Assembly: GCA_964647395.1 (NCBI GenBank)
Contig: CAZYHR010000021.1
Coordinates: 1-33,803 of the forward strand
Direction: 5' to 3'
Length of the DNA: 33,803 nucleotides
Source: Phosphoribacter sp964647395
GTDB lineage: Bacteria > Actinomycetota > Actinomycetes > Actinomycetales > Dermatophilaceae
The position numbers and the translations under genes were made by a program. The notes beneath the pieces are model-generated. The model saw only the letters and a program-made list of their open reading frames with translations, was not told where the DNA came from and did not search any database. The first letter of the stretch is position 1; every line of letters begins with the position of its first letter. Shown here one piece after another: positions 32,789 through 33,803 of the stretch.

Positions 32789-32794
32789 AGCCTG
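32789..32794 (-). promoter_or_regulatory. -10-like box before the glucosidase gene
   Basis: The minus strand reads GTGGCAGGCTGGCCGG followed by ATG. CAGGCT is 6 bases from the start codon. The same 15-16 bases precede holA (10147-10166), with one extra T. Confidence 0.4.
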
Positions 32795-32805
32795 CCACGC
32801 CGGCC

Positions 32806-33803
32806 TCAGGCCGGGTAGACGTCGACCTCGGTCGCCTTGGCGGACAGCCAGACCCGCGCGCCGGGGCGCAGCTCGAGCTCGGCGACCGCGGCCGGGGTGA
32901 CGTCGACCAGGGCGTCGGGAGGACCGTCGACCTGCAGCCGCACCCGGTCGGCCAGGCCCTCGAGGCCGACGATCTCACCGGCCCACACGTTGCGGGCGCT
33001 GGCGTGCCCCGGCCGGGCCAGATGGACGGCCAGCGCGGCGGGGCGCACCGCGACGAACACCCGCCCGCCGGCGCTGAGCCGGTCCTGGCCCGGGGAGTCG
33101 TCCAGCGCGCCGACCAAGGTGCCGCCACCGTCGAGGGCGACCGACCCGCCGGCGGCGAGCCGGCCGGCATACAGGTTGAGACCCATGAGCCGCGCGACAT
33201 AGGCGGTGGCCGGCCGGCGCGCGACCTCGGCCGGGGTGCCGGTCTGCACCACCCGCCCGTCCTCGACGACGACCAGGCGGTCGGCCATGACCATGGCATC
33301 GACCGGGTCGTGGGTGACCAGGATCGACGGGCCGGCGAAGGTCCGCACGTGCTCGCGCAGCCACCCGCGCAGGCCCGCCGTGGTCTGCGCGTCGAGGGCG
33401 GCCAGCGGCTCGTCGAGCAGCAGCGCCGCCGGGTCGCCGGCCAGCGCCCGGGCCAGCGCGACCCGCTGCTGCTGCCCCCCGGACAGCTGCCCCGGCCGAC
33501 GGTGCGCGAGCTCGGCCAGCCCGAGCCGGTCCAACCAGCTCGCGGCCGTGGCCCGCGCCGCCGGGCGCCCGGCGCCGCGGGCCACCAGCCCGTAACCGAC
33601 GTTGTCGAGGACCGAGCGGTGGGTGAGCAGCCGGTAGTCCTGGAAGACCACCCCCAGCCGCCGGTGCCGGGGCGCCACGAAAACCCCGGCACCGGGGTCG
33701 TCGAGGGTCCGTCCACCCAGGCGTAGCCGGCCGTGCGAGAGCGGGGTCAGCCCGGCGACGGCCCGCAGCAGGGTCGTCTTGCCCGCGCCGTTCGGACCGA
33801 GCA
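32806..33803 (-). CDS. modC: Molybdate-type ABC transporter ATP-binding protein (ModC-like), N-terminus missing
   Basis: About 331 residues are present; the very start lies past the right edge. Walker A reads GPNGAGKTT, the signature LSGGQQQRVALARAL, and Walker B ALLLDEPLAALD. After the core comes a TOBE/MOP-like domain ending AVAELELRPGARVWLSAKATEVDVYP, the hallmark of molybdate ATPases. It probably powers molybdate uptake for the formate dehydrogenase encoded downstream. Its stop is 23 bases before the glucosidase start, so a transcript could run through. A tungstate or sulphate transporter is a possible alternative, since TOBE domains occur there too. modA and modB would lie beyond the edge. 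Confidence 0.85.
   Translation of the reverse strand, partial: LGPNGAGKTTLLRAVAGLTPLSHGRLRLGGRTLDDPGAGVFVAPRHRRLGVVFQDYRLLTHRSVLDNVGYGLVARGAGRPAARATAASWLDRLGLAELAHRRPGQLSGGQQQRVALARALAGDPAALLLDEPLAALDAQTTAGLRGWLREHVRTFAGPSILVTHDPVDAMVMADRLVVVEDGRVVQTGTPAEVARRPATAYVARLMGLNLYAGRLAAGGSVALDGGGTLVGALDDSPGQDRLSAGGRVFVAVRPAALAVHLARPGHASARNVWAGEIVGLEGLADRVRLQVDGPPDALVDVTPAAVAELELRPGARVWLSAKATEVDVYPA

Overview
The window is about 33.8 kb of very GC-rich DNA, roughly three quarters G+C by eye, with tightly packed genes on both strands. GTG starts are common, many genes show 4-base ATGA/GTGA overlaps, and several starts look leaderless. These features, together with a DtxR/IdeR-type iron box and the holA / rpsT / lepA neighbourhood, point to a free-living actinobacterium. 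Micrococcales, perhaps near Intrasporangiaceae, is my guess, and it is inference only. I see no transposase, integrase, phage gene or CRISPR array. It looks like ordinary chromosome carrying a metabolic accessory module.

Left part (1-10.9 kb). The 5' end of lepA runs off the left edge on the minus strand. Next is a three-gene iron(III) ABC transporter (ATPase 462-1622, permease 1619-3187, lipoprotein 3184-4236) under a near-perfect iron box at 4279-4297. Its permease apparently starts at a CTG codon. A solitary MazF/PemK-like gene, rpsT (S20), an amidase coupled to a nitronate-monooxygenase-like gene, an alpha/beta hydrolase and holA follow.

Middle part (10.2-18.5 kb). A minus-strand group encodes a histidine kinase, a NarL-type response regulator and a metallo-beta-lactamase-fold hydrolase. 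Divergent from it are a tandem universal stress protein and a protein resembling the bacterial eRF1-like (baeRF) family. Then come a DinG-type helicase with an added C-terminal Myb/HTH-like tail and an EntS-like MFS exporter.

Right part (18.5-33.8 kb): a complete selenocysteine system and its client. tRNA-Sec (UCA anticodon, CCA encoded), selA and selB form one minus-strand unit, and selD is divergent. Further on, reading leftwards on the minus strand from the right edge, lie a molybdate-type ABC ATPase (modC-like, partial), a GH63-like glucosidase, and fdhA with an in-frame UGA at 29460-29462 followed by a SECIS-like hairpin. fdhB, an NrfD-like membrane subunit and an oxalate/formate-antiporter-family (OFA) transporter complete the run. 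The parts fit together: molybdenum uptake, Sec synthesis and insertion, a membrane-attached W/Mo-bisMGD formate dehydrogenase and a likely formate carrier. selA carries an apparent one-base frameshift near its 3' end, which matters because fdhA depends on Sec.

Sequence-wide signals: a 7-base word, GTATGCC/GGCATAC, occurs about 28 times, equally on both strands. A TAGGGT/TAGGCT-like -10 box sits exactly 6 bases before several start codons and before the first base of tRNA-Sec. No stretch longer than about 300 bases lacks a gene.
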